Shown piece after piece: positions 1 to 6,613 of a DNA stretch of 10,133 nt (the first letter of the stretch is position 1; each line of letters opens with the position of its first letter). Position numbers and translations under genes: made by a program. The notes under the pieces were generated by a model. The model was not told the DNA's origin. It did not search any database and saw nothing but the letters and a program-made list of their open reading frames with translations. This stretch comes from Mycoplasmatota bacterium (GTDB lineage: Bacteria; Bacillota_I; Bacilli_A; Izemoplasmatales; Izemoplasmataceae). Location of the stretch: the NCBI GenBank assembly GCA_022712785.1, contig JAFLJX010000015.1:1-10133 (forward strand), in the 5' to 3' direction.

Positions 1-36
1 CAAGTAACAGGAGTTAAACTTAAAAATGGTGAATAG
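1..36 (+). CDS. 3' end of an upstream gene, probably ABC transporter ATP-binding protein (partial)
   Basis: Frame 1 is open from the window edge to a TAG at 34-36; the other two + frames stop within the first 17 bases. It would encode the last 11 residues, QVTGVKLKNGE. The VTG sits where DrrA-type ABC ATPases carry their C-terminal 'EDVFL..TG' motif, and the following two genes are ABC-2 permeases, which normally need such an ATPase upstream. It overlaps the start of the first permease by 11 bases, typical of a translationally coupled operon. Only the tail is visible, so the family assignment is an inference from context plus three residues. Confidence 0.45.
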   Translation, partial: QVTGVKLKNGE

Positions 37-766
37 ACTATCAGTTCTTGTAAAAGGTGAACTACAAAGATTAAATAAATATAATATGACGTCAGTTAGT
101 GTCTTAGTAGCAATAATATGGGGAGTAATTCTATTCTTTGTTGATAGTAATATCTTAGAATATTTACTACCTCTAGTGTTAATGATGGACGCAACAATGA
201 TGGCGATTATGTATGTTGGTTCAGTTATGTTTTTTGAAAAAAGTGAATCAACAATTAGTACAATGTTAGTAACTCCTGTATCAAATAAAGAGTTACTATT
301 ATCAAAATTAATAGCAAATACATTACACAATATGTTTGCTTCAGCATTAATAATTATAGTTTTTGTAATATTTAAAGATGTACAATTAAATTATCTTCTT
401 ATTGCTCTAGCATTAGTTATTTCTACAGCCTTCCATACATTACTCGGTATAGTAATGGCATATTACCAAAAAGATTTTACTGGAATGTTAGTTAATATCA
501 TGATATTCATGTTTGCGCTCGGAATACCTTCAATACTATTCTCGTTAGGTGTAATAAGTGGAAATATATGGGAATTTGTTCTTTTACTTAATCCTATTCA
601 AGCAGCTCAAACACTTATAGAAGGTGCATTCACAGAATATGGTTTCGTATTCGATTATAAATATTACTTTAGTCTTGGTTATTTAATTATTGGAGGAATA
701 CTATTGTATACACTTATAGCTCTTCCAAGATTCCAAGATTATGCAGTAAAGGAAAGTGGGGTGTAA
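26..766 (+). CDS. ABC-2 type transporter permease (fluoroquinolone-exporter-like)
   Basis: This 246-aa integral membrane protein has about six hydrophobic segments: two between residues 23 and 66, then four more between about 97 and 235. It fits the ABC-2 permease superfamily. Residues 71-95 (EKSESTISTMLVTPVSNKEL and onward) match the conserved coupling segment of the fluoroquinolone/daunorubicin-type permeases, where a Glu-rich loop is followed by a 'TP.S...YL..K' motif. It would form half of the membrane channel of an exporter powered by an ATPase encoded upstream. The start is the ATG at 26, with AGGAG at 9-13. The stop is only 3 bases before the next permease, so the two are probably a heterodimeric pair. 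The substrate cannot be told from sequence; 'fluoroquinolone' is only the name of the closest family. Confidence 0.8.
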   Translation: MVNRLSVLVKGELQRLNKYNMTSVSVLVAIIWGVILFFVDSNILEYLLPLVLMMDATMMAIMYVGSVMFFEKSESTISTMLVTPVSNKELLLSKLIANTLHNMFASALIIIVFVIFKDVQLNYLLIALALVISTAFHTLLGIVMAYYQKDFTGMLVNIMIFMFALGIPSILFSLGVISGNIWEFVLLLNPIQAAQTLIEGAFTEYGFVFDYKYYFSLGYLIIGGILLYTLIALPRFQDYAVKESGV

Positions 767-769
767 TCA

Positions 770-1492
770 ATGATTGTTACAGTAATAAAAGCAGAACTTA
801 GAAATATGAAAAGAGACAAAATGTATTTAGTATTTGCTTTCTACCCAGTATTGTTAGGTGTTATTGGATACTTCTTAGTTGATTACATTGAAGCCCAAGT
901 TACACCAGATAATCTTGCACCAGAAATAGTAGCAATGTTCTTGATCTTGATGACTGGTTATATCTTTGGAGCACTTATCGCTTTTACATTACTTGACGAC
1001 AAAGATGATTTTGTTTTGATGTCATTAAAAATTACTCCAATCTCAGTAAAATCCTATGTAATTGTAAAACTAGTTGTAGCATTTATATTTGGATTTATAG
1101 CAACTCTAGTAATCACTTTAGCAACAGGATTTTTACCAGATGCAACATTTTGGAATGTATTACTAATATCTATAGCAGGAGCATTACAAGCTCCAGGAGT
1201 TGCATTAATAGTAAACTCATTTAGTTCTAACAAAGTTGAAGGATTTGTTGTAATGAAATTATCAGGACTTATCCTAATAATTCCAGTACTCGCATTCTTC
1301 ATAATGGATTGGCAAGAAATGTTCTTAGTCTTCGCTCCAGGTTTCTGGCCAGCTAGAATGATACAGATAGAATTACTTCCAACCTTTAAAACTAATTTTA
1401 ATTTTGTTATGTATTTCTTACTTGGTGTTATATACAACATGTTATTCTTATCACTTTTCATGAAAATTTACTCTAAAAAAAGCAATTTATAG
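770..1492 (+). CDS. ABC-2 type transporter permease, second subunit
   Basis: This 240-aa protein has six predicted membrane helices. Residues 76-100 contain DDKDDFVLMSLKITPISVKS followed by YVIVK, the same acidic loop plus 'TP.S.K.Y...K' signature as the preceding gene, so the two are distant paralogues. The start at 770 lies 3 bases after the previous stop and has a purine-rich site (GGAAAGTGGGG) immediately upstream. It probably pairs with the first permease and the upstream ATPase in an efflux or lipid/peptide export system. Transcription probably ends at the hairpin at 1695-1720. Substrate unknown. Confidence 0.8.
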   Translation: MIVTVIKAELRNMKRDKMYLVFAFYPVLLGVIGYFLVDYIEAQVTPDNLAPEIVAMFLILMTGYIFGALIAFTLLDDKDDFVLMSLKITPISVKSYVIVKLVVAFIFGFIATLVITLATGFLPDATFWNVLLISIAGALQAPGVALIVNSFSSNKVEGFVVMKLSGLILIIPVLAFFIMDWQEMFLVFAPGFWPARMIQIELLPTFKTNFNFVMYFLLGVIYNMLFLSLFMKIYSKKSNL

Positions 1493-1503
1493 AAAATGAA
1501 TTA

Positions 1504-1685
1504 ATGAACAGAGTAGGAATTATATTAATAGTTATTAGTATATTATATCTTTACGTAATTGTTTTAAGCCCACCTTGGGTATTAAATAATATCAAAGTAA
1601 AAACAATGATTAAGTGGCGGAAGTGTTTACATGCTGGACAGCTTTAATGTTAGATCTAGGAATCTTATTCATTAATTTTTACTAA
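1504..1685 (+). pseudogene. Frameshifted small two-helix membrane protein
   Basis: An ATG at 1504 opens a 47-codon frame ending at TAA 1645-1647. It starts MNRVGIILIVISILYLYVIV, a convincing membrane helix, but ends in an unlikely tail. From about 1614 the neighbouring frame (third frame) reads EVFTCWTALMLDLGILFINF then Y and TAA at 1683-1685, a second convincing helix. One base missing or extra near 1614-1645 would join them into a roughly 60-aa two-helix protein lying directly after the permease genes. There is no slippery heptamer at the junction, and the Shine-Dalgarno upstream of 1504 is weak. I read it as a decayed or mis-sequenced small membrane gene. Family not recognised. Confidence 0.4.
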
Positions 1686-1694
1686 ATTTCATGA

Positions 1695-1720
1695 AAAAGC
1701 GGCTAAAATTAGCCGCTTTT
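1695..1720. terminator. Bidirectional intrinsic terminator
   Basis: AAAAGCGGCTAA and TTAGCCGCTTTT form a perfect 12-bp inverted repeat around AA (in practice a 10-bp stem with a 6-base loop). The GC-rich core is flanked by A-runs on the left and T-runs on the right, so it can terminate on both strands. It lies between the convergent + strand permease operon and the - strand methyltransferase/membrane-protein operon. Confidence 0.85.
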
Positions 1721-1790
1721 ATTTATTGGGTTCTTCTCTTGGTGATCTTGGTCCATAATACTGTAATATTAAGTATCTATATCCACACAA
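1719..1790 (-). pseudogene. Relic of a second YpsC-type methyltransferase C-terminus
   Basis: On the minus strand the frame ending at TAA 1719-1721 reads RYLILQYYGPRSPREEPNK. The intact methyltransferase ends in TRYYQYYGPRPPKVE. At DNA level, 21 of 26 bases match between 1738-1763 and the corresponding stretch ending at 2345. Three of the four codon differences within QYYGPRxP are synonymous, so both copies seem to have diverged as coding sequence rather than by recent duplication. The frame is closed by TAG at 1791-1793, so no more of the gene survives. It lies immediately after the stop of the 97-aa ORF in another frame. Alternatively it could be the shifted tail of that membrane protein. 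Confidence 0.4.
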
Positions 1791-2070
1791 CTAATTGTAT
1801 CCAGAAAAATGATATCATAACCAATAATAATGTAGTTACAATCAAGTATATATATTTACATTTAAATGTTGTAATTTTATCAAAAATTGGTTTCACCTCA
1901 AATATCAGAATAATGACAATTGCTATATAAAATAAGAACGGAGTAAGCATATTTATTTGTGCTGTTGTAATTCCAATACTAAGAAGTGAATCTATAAAAA
2001 AATCTTCTAAGAGAGCGATAAAAAGTCCGTAAACAAAAAATCCAAATGGTAGAAATATTTTTCTAATCAT
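1777..2070 (-). CDS. Small hypothetical membrane protein, 97 aa
   Basis: Three predicted membrane helices lie at about residues 5-21, 40-58 and 73-96, separated by an acidic loop (LLEDFFIDSLL) and a basic/charged loop (EVKPIFDKITTFKCKY). The ATG at 2070 is preceded by a well placed AGGTGAT, which supports real translation. It is the last gene of the minus-strand group ending at the terminator 1695-1720. I do not recognise the family. The C-terminus stops abruptly inside the last hydrophobic stretch (LVVWI), and a shifted frame follows directly, so a slightly longer original protein is possible. Confidence 0.6.
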   Translation of the reverse strand: MIRKIFLPFGFFVYGLFIALLEDFFIDSLLSIGITTAQINMLTPFLFYIAIVIILIFEVKPIFDKITTFKCKYIYLIVTTLLLVMISFFWIQLVVWI

Positions 2071-2078
2071 AATATCAC

Positions 2079-2283
2079 CTAATCCTCTACAGAAAACGAA
2101 TAATAATCAATCTCTTCTCCACTTATTATATCATAGGATTTTACTAATGACAAAAGATTCATTTGTAGTTGGATTGTAAAATCTGAGCGAGAATATTTTT
2201 ATTGGTGTTAGTCCCCAATCCTTGACATAGAACCTAGACATAAAAATATCTAATATGTCTTTTTTATTGCTGATGTTTAAAGG
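2079..2283 (-). pseudogene. Broken reading frame between methyltransferase and membrane protein
   Basis: The minus strand carries protein-like sequence in two frames. The first runs from 2283 (PLNISNKKDILDIF and onward, including RFYVKDWGLTPIKIFSLRFY) to TGA at 2131-2133. The second takes over near 2150 and reads SLVKSYDIISGEEIDYYSFS then VED, ending at TAG 2079-2081. Joining them with one frameshift gives a continuous soluble segment of about 65 residues. No start codon with a good ribosome site is visible, and the upstream end is blocked by TAA at 2284-2286, so it looks like the 3' remnant of a lost gene. Its stop overlaps the ribosome binding site of the 97-aa gene. Family not recognised. 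Confidence 0.4.
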
Positions 2284-2309
2284 TTATATTTCAATGAGCC
2301 GCTTTTTGC

Positions 2310-3449
2310 TTACTCAACTTTAGGTGGTCTTGGACCGTAATACTGATAATATCTAGTTTTAATCTTACCATTATATAGTACTCGCTGTCTATCCGCTTTA
2401 TGTCTATATACATCTTCAAACGCTTCAAAAGATGTAATTATATATTTACTCCAAGTTGGTAATTTACTAAATCTGAATCCCATGTCTTTATATAGTTTTT
2501 TGATTTCATCATCTTCGCCAATTCGTTCACCATATGGTGGGTTAGATATTATTACTCCATAGTCATGTGCATAATTAGCAAACTTAAAATCTGACTTAGT
2601 AAATGTTATATCGTCAAGTACACCCGCTTCTTCAGCATTTTCTTTAGCTGCTTCGATACTCTTTTGAGATATATCAGATGCATAAATTTCTAATTCGATT
2701 TCTTGGTCTATTGCTTTTAAAGCATCTTTAATTTCACTTTTCCATACATCTTCACCAATCATACCCCAGTGTTTTGAAGCAAAATCGCGATATAATCCAG
2801 GAGCTATATTTCTTCCAATAAGTGCGGCTTCAATAGGTATAGTACCTGAACCACAAAAGACATCATATAATACTCTATCTTTACTCCAGTAACTCAAGAG
2901 CACCATAGCTGCCGCTAAGGTTTCTTTAATAGGAGCTAATACTGTTTCTACTCTATACCCTCTTTTATGTAAAGGAGTCCCTGATGTATCAATAGTTAAA
3001 GTTGCTACATCATTTAATAAAGATACAAGAACTGTGTAATCAGCTCCTGTTTCTTCAAGCCAATCAACTTTGTATTGTTTTTTCATATTTTCAACAATTG
3101 ATTTTTTAACAATTCTTTGACAGTCTGAAATACTAAAAAGTTTAGACTTAACACTTTTGCCGTTAACAGTAAATTTACCATCACTAGGAATGATACTAGT
3201 CCAATCTAACGCATTTGTTTTATCAAACAACTCATCAAAAGTAAATGCTTTAAACTCTCCAACTTTAAGTAATACTCTATCAGAACTTCTAAGCCATAAA
3301 TTTGCTCTCGCAATTCCTGCTTCATCACTTAAAAAAGTAACTTTTCCATTTTCTGTTTTAGTAACCTTAAATCCAAGTCCTATTAATTCTCTTTTTACAA
3401 CTGCTTCTAACCCAAAAGTTGAAGTAGCAATTAATTCATAATTTCCCAT
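2310..3449 (-). CDS. ypsC: THUMP-domain class I SAM-dependent RNA methyltransferase (YpsC/RlmL-N type)
   Basis: This 379-aa protein is about the usual length of Bacillus YpsC and matches the N-terminal half of E. coli RlmL, which makes m2G2445 in 23S rRNA. The N-terminal ferredoxin-like/THUMP region spans about residues 1-160 (start GNYELIATSTFGLEAVVKRE). The linker motif GTPLHKRGYR is at 157-166. The Rossmann fold follows: SAM-binding DVFCGSGTIPIEAAL at 196-210, acidic YASDIS at 256-261, and catalytic NPPYGER at 303-309, the NPPY form used by N-methyltransferases. The C-terminus is the typical YYQYYGPRPPK tail. The ATG has AGGAG at 3455-3459, 5 bases upstream. It follows the DUF3137-like gene by 19 bases, so both are probably cotranscribed. 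It likely modifies rRNA; the exact base is inferred from the family. Confidence 0.9.
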   Translation of the reverse strand: MGNYELIATSTFGLEAVVKRELIGLGFKVTKTENGKVTFLSDEAGIARANLWLRSSDRVLLKVGEFKAFTFDELFDKTNALDWTSIIPSDGKFTVNGKSVKSKLFSISDCQRIVKKSIVENMKKQYKVDWLEETGADYTVLVSLLNDVATLTIDTSGTPLHKRGYRVETVLAPIKETLAAAMVLLSYWSKDRVLYDVFCGSGTIPIEAALIGRNIAPGLYRDFASKHWGMIGEDVWKSEIKDALKAIDQEIELEIYASDISQKSIEAAKENAEEAGVLDDITFTKSDFKFANYAHDYGVIISNPPYGERIGEDDEIKKLYKDMGFRFSKLPTWSKYIITSFEAFEDVYRHKADRQRVLYNGKIKTRYYQYYGPRPPKVE

Positions 3450-3468
3450 AATATCTCCTTAGTGATTA

Positions 3469-4341
3469 TTAGAATTCTTTTATACTTAATTCGTCTACTA
3501 ATTCAATTAGCCACTTTATTTTATCATAAACTATATTTAAATTTTCTAGTGTTAATTTTCTATACTTGTTCAACTTAAATGGATGAATTGCAAAATGTGT
3601 CTCATTTTCAATAACTGATAAGTAACCCTTCTGTTTAACTGAATCCCTCATCACTCTTGAAAATAGATCTTTGTAATTCTCATTTAAATCTCTTTCAACC
3701 ATATCTTCTTTTAAATATACTCTATATTCATAATCAGTATCAGTTTCAATTCTTGAATAATTAGTTCCTTTTAAATGTGGTCTTCCGTTAGTTCTAACTT
3801 GCTCAATCACTTTAGTGTTATTACCTAATACAATATATACCCCATTCATGTGAGTAGTTTGGTTCTTCCCATTCCCTGAAATTAGAGCTAATTCATATAA
3901 TTCAAATTCCTTATCTTCTACAGTTCTACCTTTAATGTACATTCTAATATTCGGTCTACAATATCGTGAGAATATTCCACTGTTATTATTGTGCGGAAAT
4001 TTAGTTTTTTTATCAGTAGAATATTTTAAATTAAGTTCCATATGGAAATTATATTTATCTATTACTTTTTTAACAGTGAATTCATAAAAAGCTTTACTAC
4101 TTCCAGTACCATAACTGAACATTAAATATATTAACAACACAACCATCAATATTCCACTATAAACCGGAATTGAAACGTTAGCAGGTTCTTTAGCTGTAAA
4201 ACCTAAAGCATACAAAGAAGCTACTATAGCAAACAATCCAATAATTAGTATGATCGAAATCTTCTTGTGTATTTTCATTTTTTCATTATGAATAATTGTA
4301 TATTCACTTAGTATATATTCGTATTCTGATTCAGAAAACAT
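3469..4341 (-). CDS. DUF3137-like two-helix membrane protein
   Basis: This 290-aa protein has a short N-terminal amphipathic segment, two membrane helices at about 28-49 and 57-76, then a soluble domain of about 210 residues. The soluble part resembles the DUF3137 layout: SGIFSRY (121-127), KEFELYELAL (144-153, the family's 'F.F.ELH' strand), GVYIVLGNN (167-175), an E-x-D-x-x-Y-E-Y-R-V-Y segment, and a late 'THFAIHPFK' strand. The match is by eye, so the family call is moderate. The start has AGGAG (4349-4353) 7 bases upstream, and a good promoter lies at 4378-4406. It is first in a two-gene unit with the RNA methyltransferase. Its molecular role is unknown. Confidence 0.6.
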   Translation of the reverse strand: MFSESEYEYILSEYTIIHNEKMKIHKKISIILIIGLFAIVASLYALGFTAKEPANVSIPVYSGILMVVLLIYLMFSYGTGSSKAFYEFTVKKVIDKYNFHMELNLKYSTDKKTKFPHNNNSGIFSRYCRPNIRMYIKGRTVEDKEFELYELALISGNGKNQTTHMNGVYIVLGNNTKVIEQVRTNGRPHLKGTNYSRIETDTDYEYRVYLKEDMVERDLNENYKDLFSRVMRDSVKQKGYLSVIENETHFAIHPFKLNKYRKLTLENLNIVYDKIKWLIELVDELSIKEF

Positions 4342-4377
4342 GAAATCACTCCTTTTTTGGATGTTTTTTACATAATC

Positions 4378-4406
4378 ATAATATACTTATTTCTTGCAAA
4401 TGTAAA
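4378..4406 (-). promoter_or_regulatory. Sigma-A/70 type promoter for the DUF3137-like/ypsC unit
   Basis: On the minus strand, TTTACA (4401-4406) and TATTAT (4378-4383) are separated by exactly 17 bases, close to the TTGACA/TATAAT consensus. Transcription would begin about 4365-4372, giving a short leader before the AGGAG of the gene starting at 4341. It lies just downstream of the rnf terminator, as expected for a new transcription unit. Confidence 0.6.
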
Positions 4407-4414
4407 TAGAAGAG

Positions 4415-4449
4415 AAAAAGCAACTAAGTAGTTTCTTTAGTTGCTTTTT
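4415..4449 (-). terminator. Intrinsic terminator of the cyd-rnf operon
   Basis: AAAAAGCAACTAA (4415-4427) pairs with TTAGTTGCTTTTT (4437-4449) around a 9-base loop. On the minus strand the stem is followed by TTTTTCTCTTC. It begins 12 bases after the rnfB stop, showing that rnfB really ends there. Confidence 0.85.
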
Positions 4450-4460
4450 TGTTTTTTAAT

Positions 4461-4772
4461 CTATTTTTTTGTTGGGTCATTTTCAAATACTAATTTACCT
4501 GATTTATAATCATCAAGAATAGTTTGAATGGTTCTACGCATTTCCGCATCACCCGGTTTACAATCAGTTAATTTTTGATTACTACTTACAACACTGTTTG
4601 ACATCGCAAGGCATCCAGGGTTACCACAAGCTCCACAATTAAAATGAGGTAACTCATTATAGATTGCTTCTACTAATGGATGTGATTTAACTTCTAAATA
4701 TTTATTAGCTATTCCGATTGCTACACCAAGTATCAATCCAATAGCTCCTATAAGCAATACTGCCTCTAACAT
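4461..4772 (-). CDS. rnfB: Minimal RnfB: membrane anchor plus one [4Fe-4S] domain
   Basis: This 103-aa protein starts with the standard RnfB hydrophobic helix (residues 1-22). A Fe-S domain follows with Cys46, Cys49, Cys54 and Cys71 (NCGACGNPGC, then DCKPG), the classical 'CGACG.PGC...C.PG' [4Fe-4S] motif that relays electrons into the Rnf membrane core. Family members are longer: E. coli RsxB has 192 aa and clostridial RnfB about 280-330, because of C-terminal 2[4Fe-4S] ferredoxin domains. Here the protein ends soon after the first cluster (DPTKK, stop) and a terminator follows directly, so no remnant of a ferredoxin domain exists downstream. The start overlaps the rnfA stop by one base (TAATG). 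It is the last gene of the operon. Confidence 0.85.
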   Translation of the reverse strand: MLEAVLLIGAIGLILGVAIGIANKYLEVKSHPLVEAIYNELPHFNCGACGNPGCLAMSNSVVSSNQKLTDCKPGDAEMRRTIQTILDDYKSGKLVFENDPTKK

Positions 4773-5347
4773 TAGATTAAACCTACAAAGCCTTTAAATA
4801 GTAATGCCATGATTGAAGCTGCGATTAATCCTGAAGGGATTCCTTTGAATCCTTCAGGGATTGGAGCTTTAAGCATTTGTTCTCTAATATAAGAGAATAC
4901 TACTATAACGGCTGTATACCCTAGCGATGTAAATGCACTGAATACTAATGCTTCAGTTAATGTGAAGTTATTTTGAATATTTAATAGAGCTACCCCTAGT
5001 ACCGCACAGTTTGTAGTAATAAGTGGTAAGTAAACACCTAGTGAACCATATAATAATGGACTAAATTTCTTAATAGCCATTTCAAGTATTTGAACCATTG
5101 CTGCTACTACTAATATGAAAACAATAGTTCTCATAAATGTAAGTCCACCTGGTTCTAATATTTTATAATAGATTAACCATGTTACTACTCCCGATAATGT
5201 AATAACAAAGAATACTGCAAGACCCATTCCTAAAGCTTTAGATCTTTTATTAGATACCCCTAAGAATGAACAAATTCCGAGGAATTGACTTAAAATAATG
5301 TTTTGAACTAAAAACGATGTGAATGCTAAAGTTAAGAGATCACCCAT
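4772..5347 (-). CDS. rnfA: Rnf electron transport complex subunit A
   Basis: This 191-aa protein has six membrane helices and full family length. It is a core subunit of the ion-translocating Rnf/Nqr family, homologous to NqrE. Conserved features are the N-terminal NIILSQFLGICSFLGVS with Cys26, and ITTNCAVLG with Cys114. In the family these two cysteines and the matching pair in RnfE hold a [2Fe-2S] cluster in the middle of the membrane. Both are intact here. The start codon overlaps the end of rnfE by 8 bases, with GGAGG upstream. RnfA and RnfE form an inverted pair that passes electrons from the cytoplasmic RnfB cluster to the outer-face RnfG flavin. Confidence 0.95.
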   Translation of the reverse strand: MGDLLTLAFTSFLVQNIILSQFLGICSFLGVSNKRSKALGMGLAVFFVITLSGVVTWLIYYKILEPGGLTFMRTIVFILVVAAMVQILEMAIKKFSPLLYGSLGVYLPLITTNCAVLGVALLNIQNNFTLTEALVFSAFTSLGYTAVIVVFSYIREQMLKAPIPEGFKGIPSGLIAASIMALLFKGFVGLI

Positions 5348-6059
5348 TAGCTAATTCCTCCTTTGCTAGCGCAGCTGCTGCTTTTGCTGCTTTGATTTTT
5401 AATGCTGCTGCTATTTTTATATCCATGATAGCTTTTTTCTTTTTAGCTTTATCAACTTTAATTGTGTTTATAATCCCAACTATTAGTCCTAAAGTTAAGA
5501 ACGCCCCAGCTGGCTGTACTAAGAATGTTGCTGCTACACTTGTTTCAAATAATGTGAATCCAAGTAACTGAACAGATCCAGTTCCTAGTAACTCTCTTAC
5601 AAATGATAATGTAGAAAGTCCTAAAGTAAATCCAAGTCCCATTCCTATAGCATCAAATATAGAATCAAATATAGTATTATCTGAAGCATAAGCTTCAGCT
5701 CGACCTAAGATTATACAGTTTACTACAATCAATGGTAAGAAGATACCAAGTGAGTTATATAAATCAGTAAATTTAGCTTGAAGTATCCACTCTAACATAG
5801 TTACTACTAATGCGATAACTACGATATAAACAGGTATTCTAATTTCACTTGGTACAATATTTCTTATAAGTGATATTAATGTATTTGTTAGTATTAAAAC
5901 AAACAATACTGAAAGTCCCATTCCAAGACCATTTTCTAAAGAGGTTGTAACTCCTAAAGTTGGACACATACCAAGGATTAAGACAAATGTAGGATTTTCT
6001 TTAATAAGACCTTTAATAATGTTTTGTTTAGGTGTTAATCTTTTCTTTTTCTTAGCCAT
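5340..6059 (-). CDS. rnfE: Rnf electron transport complex subunit E, with Lys/Ala-rich tail
   Basis: This 239-aa protein has six membrane helices and is homologous to NqrD. Landmarks are NPTFVLILGMCPTLGVT with Cys32, and LPLIVVNCIILGRAEAYAS with Cys115, the two ligands contributed to the shared membrane [2Fe-2S] cluster, followed by GMGLGFTL. After the last helix (about residue 200) there is a 40-residue tail of Lys and Ala repeats (KVDKAKKKKAIMDI, then AALKIKAAKAAAALAKEEL). This is a likely long helix on the cytoplasmic side and longer than in typical homologues. The start overlaps the end of rnfG by 8 bases and has AGGAGGTG 8-9 bases upstream. It ends in TGA, showing that UGA is a stop in this organism. 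Confidence 0.95.
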   Translation of the reverse strand: MAKKKKRLTPKQNIIKGLIKENPTFVLILGMCPTLGVTTSLENGLGMGLSVLFVLILTNTLISLIRNIVPSEIRIPVYIVVIALVVTMLEWILQAKFTDLYNSLGIFLPLIVVNCIILGRAEAYASDNTIFDSIFDAIGMGLGFTLGLSTLSFVRELLGTGSVQLLGFTLFETSVAATFLVQPAGAFLTLGLIVGIINTIKVDKAKKKKAIMDIKIAAALKIKAAKAAAALAKEELANG

Positions 6060-6612
6060 CTATGTGCACCTCCTCAGCATTATAATGTAATTTAATATTT
6101 TCAAACATAGTCATTATAGAAGCCCATGTAGTTGAAGCTCCACTAATAACATCAACTTGCACACCATCAAGTGGTTGTCCAACTAACTTAGCAACATTTT
6201 CATCTCTTGTATATACTTCACCAATGTTTGGTGTTTCAGTATGACTATAATAACTTACTGCGACTACAGTATCGTTATAAGGATCCACAGCTACCAAAGC
6301 ATCAATTATACCGTTTCTTCCTTGTACTGAAGTATTATATATTAATACATATATATTGCCTTCACTATCAAGAACTTCATAGATTTCATTTATTGGTTTA
6401 TAATTCTTTTCAAGATATGAGTTTTCAAGTTGTTCACTATTTCTTTCATATCCGTCTTCTGCGCTAAATAATATAGCAATATTATTATCAATTGTCGCAA
6501 TTCGATTATCAGCTATAATTGGTTCTGCCCAGTTATAACCTGTATATGCAATACCTGTCACAAGCATCGCTGTGACAGATAAAAAGAATGCAAAATACAA
6601 AGTTTTCTTCAT
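6052..6612 (-). CDS. rnfG: Rnf complex FMN-binding subunit G
   Basis: This 186-aa protein has one N-terminal membrane helix (about residues 5-27) and an extracytoplasmic FMN-binding domain. Conserved family features are HTETPNIGE (124-132, usually 'HxETPGLG') and the flavinylation motif DVISGASTT (154-162). In most RnfG/NqrC proteins the motif is SGAT and FMN is attached by ApbE to its Thr. Here Ser160 occupies that place. In the family, RnfG accepts electrons from the RnfA/E cluster and passes them to RnfD. The gene starts one base after the rnfD stop. Its AGGAGG site lies in the rnfD 3' end and may be held in a small hairpin (6622-6637). Confidence 0.92.
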   Translation of the reverse strand: MKKTLYFAFFLSVTAMLVTGIAYTGYNWAEPIIADNRIATIDNNIAILFSAEDGYERNSEQLENSYLEKNYKPINEIYEVLDSEGNIYVLIYNTSVQGRNGIIDALVAVDPYNDTVVAVSYYSHTETPNIGEVYTRDENVAKLVGQPLDGVQVDVISGASTTWASIMTMFENIKLHYNAEEVHIDG

Positions 6613-6613
6613 A

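Noticed and set aside
1054..1461. Long open frame on the minus strand within the second permease
   Set aside because: It is antisense to a clear ABC-2 permease, has no ribosome site and its translation has no membrane or domain pattern.
1600..1650. Programmed frameshift in the small membrane ORF
   Set aside because: There is no slippery heptamer and no clear stimulatory structure; a simple indel explains it better.
1691..1930. Plus-strand open frame of 79 codons
   Set aside because: It begins inside the terminator stem and is antisense to the 97-aa membrane protein, which has a good ribosome site.
1719..2345. Recent integrative element with direct-repeat attachment sites at the methyltransferase 3' end
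   Set aside because: The two copies differ at many positions, mostly synonymous, and no recombinase gene lies between them, so a recent att duplication is not supported.
4342..4460. Missing RnfB ferredoxin domains hidden downstream by a frameshift
   Set aside because: The interval holds only a terminator, a promoter and a ribosome site; no Cys-rich frame is present.
5323..5571. Ala-rich open frame on the plus strand
   Set aside because: It is only the antisense of the Lys/Ala-rich tail of rnfE.
6207..6467. Plus-strand open frame of 86 codons opposite rnfG
   Set aside because: It is antisense to a conserved gene, with no ribosome site and an implausible composition.
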